Assembly: GCA_029865675.1 (NCBI GenBank)
Contig: JARXAU010000037.1
Span: forward strand, 1 to 7,829
Source: Rhodoferax sp.
GTDB taxonomy: Bacteria; Pseudomonadota; Gammaproteobacteria; Burkholderiales; Burkholderiaceae_C
DNA length: 7,829 nucleotides
Direction: 5' to 3'
Below the pieces are notes generated by a model that was given only the letters and a program-made list of their open reading frames with translations, had not been told where the DNA came from and made no database searches. Position 1 is the stretch's first letter; every line of letters begins with the position of its first letter. The translations under genes were made by a program, and so were the position numbers. This document shows positions 4,925 to 7,829 of the stretch, piece by piece.

Positions 4925-5833
4925 ATGAAGGCAATAGACCTATTTGCTGGCGCTGGTGGTTTTTCTACTGGTGCCACTATGGCGGGTGTGCAAGTTGTCT
5001 GGGCTGCCAATCACTGGCCCGCCGCAGTGCAAGTGCATGCCAACAACCACCCAGAAACGCAACACGCTTGCCAAGACCTACAGCAAGCGGACTGGAGCCA
5101 AGTTCCGGCCCATGACCTGCTGATGGCTTCACCGGCCTGCCAAGGCCATAGCCGCGCCCGTGGCAAGGAACGCGCCCACCATGACGCGCAGCGCTCCACC
5201 GCTTGGGCTGTCGTGTCTGCCGCTGAATTCCACAAGCCTGAATCGGTGCTTGTGGAAAACGTGCCAGAGTTTGCCAAGTGGCAGCTATTCCCCGCTTGGT
5301 GTTCGGCCATGGGAGCGCTGGGTTATGCCCTGTCGCCCATGATTCTGGACTCTGCTGACCACGGCGTAGCCCAGCACCGCCGCCGCCTGTTTATCGTGTG
5401 CACACGGAGTAAGCACCCCGTGGAATTGAAGCTTCCGCGCCGTGAGCATGTGGGTTCTGCCCAGATCATCGACTTTGAGGCGGGCCGCTGGTCTGCCATC
5501 AATAAGCCTGGTCGAAGCAACGCCACGTTATCCCGCATCACCGAAGGCCGCAAGGCGCACGGCTCCCGATTCCTGACCGCCTATTACGGCAACGAGCAGG
5601 GAGGCCGGAGCCTAAGCCGCCCAGTGGGGACGATTACCACCCGTGACCGTTGGGCAGTGATCGACGGCGACCGCATGCGGATGCTGTCAGTAGACGAGTG
5701 CCGCAAGGCGATGGGCTTCCCCGCTGACTACCAACTGCCAACACGTTCCAAAGACGCAATGCACATGCTGGGTAATGCCGTTGTGCCAATTGTTGCGCGA
5801 GACGTGATCGACGCGCTCAAACGAGCCGCATAA
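4925..5833 (+). CDS. Solitary DNA cytosine-5 methyltransferase
   Basis: 302 aa, transferring methyl from SAM to C5 of cytosine. Motifs in order: I DLFAGAGGFS (5-14), IV SPACQGHS (69-76) with catalytic Cys72, VI ENV (111-113), VIII QHRRR (150-154), IX RPVGTITTRDRW (232-243), X GNAVVPIVARDVIDAL (283-298). Only about 75 residues lie between motifs VIII and IX, so the target-recognition domain is small and the site is probably short. Motif IV carries Ala where the classic form has Pro of the Pro-Cys pair (usually PPCQGFS). No endonuclease gene is nearby, so it is not a standard restriction-modification pair; a phage orphan enzyme shielding its DNA is the likeliest role. The start is fixed by motif I beginning at residue 5. 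Its ribosome binding site is poor. Confidence 0.93.
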   Translation: MKAIDLFAGAGGFSTGATMAGVQVVWAANHWPAAVQVHANNHPETQHACQDLQQADWSQVPAHDLLMASPACQGHSRARGKERAHHDAQRSTAWAVVSAAEFHKPESVLVENVPEFAKWQLFPAWCSAMGALGYALSPMILDSADHGVAQHRRRLFIVCTRSKHPVELKLPRREHVGSAQIIDFEAGRWSAINKPGRSNATLSRITEGRKAHGSRFLTAYYGNEQGGRSLSRPVGTITTRDRWAVIDGDRMRMLSVDECRKAMGFPADYQLPTRSKDAMHMLGNAVVPIVARDVIDALKRAA

Positions 5834-5873
5834 GTCGCAATGGGCCTGCAACGCCCGCACCAAATCACACAAA

Positions 5874-5904
5874 CGCCCTGCCCCTGCGCAGGGTGAACTT
5901 TTTT
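5874..5904 (+). terminator. Probable intrinsic terminator after the methyltransferase
   Basis: CGCCCTGC (5874-5881) pairs with GCAGGGTG (5888-5895), 8 bp including one G-U, with a 6-base loop, then AAC and six T (5899-5904). The T-run starts 3 bases after the stem, so efficiency may be moderate. As at 1153-1182, it touches the ribosome binding site (AGGGA, 5905-5909) of the next gene. Confidence 0.55.
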
Positions 5905-5914
5905 AGGGATGGAT

Positions 5915-6523
5915 ATGACACCAGCCGAACAAGAAGCCTTTGACGCCATGCGGGGGGCGCTGGAGAAGATGATTAAGAGCCGCGACGACCATGCTTTCCA
6001 AGAAGAAAAGCACGTTGAATCTGAATTTGGAGCGTACTGGAGCCCAAGCGCATCAATGATTGACAGCGAAGCCGTTGCGATTGGTCGAAAGGCGCTCGTC
6101 ATTGCCAAGGCCGTTCAGCCTGACTTCTCGTACCAAGCGACTATTGCAGGCCTTGAGGCGTCAATCGGGCACCTGAGCGCATTGGTTAATGAGCAGCTAC
6201 TGCTGCTTGAAGAGGTAAACGACAACCTAGGTGTTGATGGCCTTGGCGCTGAACTTGACGACGATCAGTCTCCAACGATAGCCAAAGTTCGCGCACACCT
6301 AGCAGCAATGACACCACCAGTGCAGCCGCAAGCGCAGGCCGATTCAGGCCGCATTATTGAGTGCGCAAAACGCCTCGTTGAACATGCCGACTTCCAGCTA
6401 GGCGGCATCTTGAGTGCAGACAGCAAGGCCAAGGACATTCCCAGCAAGGCTGTGTCGCAAGTCAAGTCGCGTCACTTGGCTGCACTGCGCGATGCACTTT
6501 CAGCACCACCAGCCACCGCATGA
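5915..6523 (+). CDS. Hypothetical phage protein (202 aa)
   Basis: Two in-frame ATGs exist, at 5909 and 5915. I chose 5915 because AGGGA (5905-5909) then has 5 bases of spacing, while for 5909 it would be too close. The product is mostly helical: acidic-basic residues 1-35, a hydrophobic-heptad stretch (about 70-102, with NEQLLLLEEVNDNLG), an acidic loop (GAELDDDQ), a Pro/Gln-rich linker (about 134-144), and a C-terminal helical segment ending SAPPATA. No membrane segment or catalytic motif. The linker followed by a short helical tail is typical of Burkholderiales phage early hypothetical proteins. Its stop overlaps the next start (ATGA), starting a coupled group. The function is unknown. Confidence 0.7.
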   Translation: MTPAEQEAFDAMRGALEKMIKSRDDHAFQEEKHVESEFGAYWSPSASMIDSEAVAIGRKALVIAKAVQPDFSYQATIAGLEASIGHLSALVNEQLLLLEEVNDNLGVDGLGAELDDDQSPTIAKVRAHLAAMTPPVQPQAQADSGRIIECAKRLVEHADFQLGGILSADSKAKDIPSKAVSQVKSRHLAALRDALSAPPATA

Positions 6524-6810
6524 CCCCCGACCAAATGGAAGCCGCCTGCCTCGCAGCAATACCGGCAGGCCACGGCGTCACCTTCACCACACCCAAGGGG
6601 ACAGCAATGCCCCACGGGTTCCCACGGGGCGAACTGTTGTCCGAGAACAAGCAGTTCGTCAACCGCTCCTACAAGCCGGAGAAGGTATTGCGCTGGCTGC
6701 GGGACAACTTATTGATTGAAGCGGTTTCTGATACCGCGCCATCACGGAGAAAAACATGCCTGGATACAGACATTGGGACGAACCAGAAGTTGCAAGACTG
6801 CGCAACTTGA
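6520..6810 (+). CDS. Hypothetical phage protein (96 aa)
   Basis: Begins on an ATGA overlap with the preceding gene and lacks its own Shine-Dalgarno, so it should depend on translational coupling. Residues 17-66 look best conserved in style (HGVTFTTPKG, MPHGFPRGELL, SYKPEKVLRWLRDN). The SYKPEKVLRWL helix resembles short segments in many small phage proteins, but I cannot name a domain. The last 18 residues (from about 79) are read in a different frame over the start of the next gene, for 55 bases, and look less protein-like, so a later mutation may have lengthened the C-terminus. No Cys cluster, membrane segment or enzymatic motif is seen. Confidence 0.6.
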   Translation: MTPDQMEAACLAAIPAGHGVTFTTPKGTAMPHGFPRGELLSENKQFVNRSYKPEKVLRWLRDNLLIEAVSDTAPSRRKTCLDTDIGTNQKLQDCAT

Positions 6811-7442
6811 TCGAGAGCGGAATGAGCTACGAGGAAACGGCAAAGATCATCAAGCTATCAGCAAGCAGCACCTACAAGGCTTGTTTGCGCTTTGGCATAC
6901 ACAGGCCCAAGACAGAAAGCACCGCTGAACAAATCGTGTCACTTTGCACCACGACAAAGGGCATGACCCCGCTAGAGCTGCACAAGGCAACTAAAGCCAA
7001 TCGCGGAAGGGTTGGCAAGCTGATTGCGGAGCTAATCGAAAAGGGATTGCTGCACAGGGCTGGAGTGCCAAACCTGTACCGCTATTTCACATCGTCCGAG
7101 GCCGCTGTAGAGCATGACCTAGCACTTGAGCGCCAAAAGCTGGAAAGGCTGGAGGAAAAACGCAGAGCGCGGAAAGTGAACGCCAAAGCGATCAATTTGG
7201 CAAGACAGGCCCGTAGTCGGGAACTTGCTGAATTGGCTCGGAAGGCAGAGCAGGAAGCACGGGCAGCGATTGCACCGCCGAAGCCTCTCCTTGTGACACC
7301 GCCGCCAGTGGTCGAGATTGTTGGAGGGGTGAAGGTCACGCGCTACCAGACGCCGCCTAGCCTTTTCGACTTCACCCCGCCTGCCGGTTGGCGCGGACAA
7401 ATCACGCACGACTGGCTAGACCGACGATTGGGGGCTGCATGA
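6756..7442 (+). CDS. Putative DNA-binding protein with two HTH domains and a basic coiled coil
   Basis: 228 aa. Residues 7-48 look like a tri-helical HTH (W7-x-x-x-E-x-x-x-L, then G-x-SYEETAKIIKLSASSTYKAC, then FGI), of the kind seen in GcrA/sigma-region-4-like phage proteins. Residues 56-111 fit a winged helix: MTPLELHKATKANRGRVGKLIAEL, then EKGLLHRAG and the wing PNLYRYF. Residues about 114-172 form a highly charged Arg/Lys/Glu coiled coil, followed by a Pro-rich linker (173-186) and a C-terminal tail ending DWLDRRLGAA. GGAG at 6746-6749 supports the start. It is the only candidate transcription factor in the window, possibly a regulator or a replication-linked DNA-binding protein. The fold calls rest on pattern reading, so the exact family is uncertain. 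Confidence 0.72.
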   Translation: MPGYRHWDEPEVARLRNLIESGMSYEETAKIIKLSASSTYKACLRFGIHRPKTESTAEQIVSLCTTTKGMTPLELHKATKANRGRVGKLIAELIEKGLLHRAGVPNLYRYFTSSEAAVEHDLALERQKLERLEEKRRARKVNAKAINLARQARSRELAELARKAEQEARAAIAPPKPLLVTPPPVVEIVGGVKVTRYQTPPSLFDFTPPAGWRGQITHDWLDRRLGAA

Positions 7443-7498
7443 ACTGGTGGCCCGTAACTGACGAAGAGAAAACGCCCATTGGGCCGCAAGACGTATAG
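7439..7498 (+). CDS. Coupled 19-codon mini-ORF
   Basis: The ATG overlaps the preceding TGA (ATGA), and GGGGG at 7430-7434 offers a plausible ribosome binding site. It encodes 19 residues (MNWWPVTDEE at the start, GPQDV at the end) with two adjacent Trp. Its stop lies 8 bases before the next ATG and overlaps that gene's ribosome binding site. It may be a real microprotein, or a coupling ORF that delivers ribosomes to the next gene. Chance is also possible. Confidence 0.35.
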   Translation: MNWWPVTDEEKTPIGPQDV

Positions 7499-7506
7499 GG
7501 GTTGAT

Positions 7507-7829
7507 ATGCAACTACTGACTGACGATGACAAAGCGCTATTGGTGCTTGAGCATCTTGGACCCGCCGCACTGGCTGGAGACACGATGAGCCTTTATGACT
7601 GCTTCCAGCTTGCTCTTGATGTAGCAGAGAAGGCACTGCTGGCGAAGCTGGGGGCGATGGAGCTGCCGGAGCCTGTAGTGCAGCGCACAAAAGAGAGCAA
7701 GGAAAAGACGCTAGACGATTGGTTTTATGCGTCAAACCCTGCATACGCCAAGGCGCATAGCTCTTGGAAGTGGGAGAGCCTGCACACCGCCGCCCAACTC
7801 CACCAAGCCTACGCACAGGGAGCAGCGGC
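7507..7829 (+). CDS. Hypothetical phage protein, cut by the right edge
   Basis: Starts at ATG 7507 with AGGGG (7497-7501) upstream and remains open for 107 codons to the window end. It begins MQLLTDDDKALLVLEHLG and has a helical segment (about 28-55: MSLYDCFQLALDVAEKALLAKLGAM). A linker with charged KESKEK follows, then DDWFYASNPAYAKAHSSWKWESL and a helix AAQLHQAYAQGA at the cut end. The AAQLHQAYAQGA-type helix is a common tail motif of small early phage proteins. No enzyme motif or membrane segment is visible. The gene is clearly coding-like in composition, but the function is unknown and the end is missing. Confidence 0.65.
   Translation, partial: MQLLTDDDKALLVLEHLGPAALAGDTMSLYDCFQLALDVAEKALLAKLGAMELPEPVVQRTKESKEKTLDDWFYASNPAYAKAHSSWKWESLHTAAQLHQAYAQGAA

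Noticed and set aside
5840..5896. An 18-codon ORF between the methyltransferase and the next gene, ending CPCAG
   Set aside because: No ribosome binding site, and its end is inside the terminator stem, which explains the sequence better.
7343..7816. A 157-codon open frame on the - strand at the right edge
   Set aside because: Antisense to three + strand frames with ribosome binding sites and coupling; low plausibility composition.
1..7829. CRISPR array, tRNA, insertion sequence or attachment site
   Set aside because: I found no regularly spaced repeats, no tRNA-like cloverleaf, no transposase motifs and no evident duplicated core in the window.

Overview
The window looks like the early, recombination-side region of a temperate phage or prophage from a Gram-negative, moderately GC-rich host. 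Comamonadaceae or another Betaproteobacterium is my best guess, from codon usage and the style of the proteins; this is inference, not a database match. The anchors are a RecT annealase followed directly by a YqaJ-type exonuclease and a solitary DNA cytosine-5 methyltransferase. No integrase, CI-type repressor, replication, packaging or structural gene is visible, so I cannot tell a free phage from an integrated one.

Layout. Bases 1-434 hold an intrinsic terminator facing right and a leftward gene for a small BamE/SmpA-like lipoprotein. Bases 435-917 form a divergent control region. It has a near-consensus sigma-70 promoter (TTGACA, 17 bp spacer, TGTAAT) wrapped in a perfect 11-bp inverted repeat, with an ATG at the predicted transcription start (a possible leaderless 40-codon ORF). 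It then has a poorly coding stretch and a strong hairpin just before a ribosome binding site. Every confident gene from 918 to the right edge is on the + strand.

Bases 918-2285 carry five small genes of unknown function, the last two encoding tiny membrane proteins; ATGA overlaps couple three of them. A good intrinsic terminator at 1153-1182 lies directly before the second gene's ribosome binding site. Bases 2295-4873 are the recombination pair: RecT (309 aa) and a 545-aa YqaJ-family nuclease whose C-terminal 350 residues are a large helical extension. A GC hairpin separates it from the methyltransferase (4925-5833), which is followed by another terminator-like hairpin and T-run. Bases 5915-7829 hold a coupled run: two hypothetical proteins, a two-HTH putative DNA-binding protein, a 19-codon ORF and a gene cut by the right edge.

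How the genes may work together. RecT and the exonuclease would resect double-strand ends and anneal single strands during phage replication or recombination. The methyltransferase would modify phage DNA, probably against host restriction. The two-HTH protein is the only visible candidate regulator. Two terminator-like elements sit inside a one-direction gene run with no room for a promoter between terminator and next gene, so read-through or antitermination probably sets how far transcription from the left-hand promoter travels.
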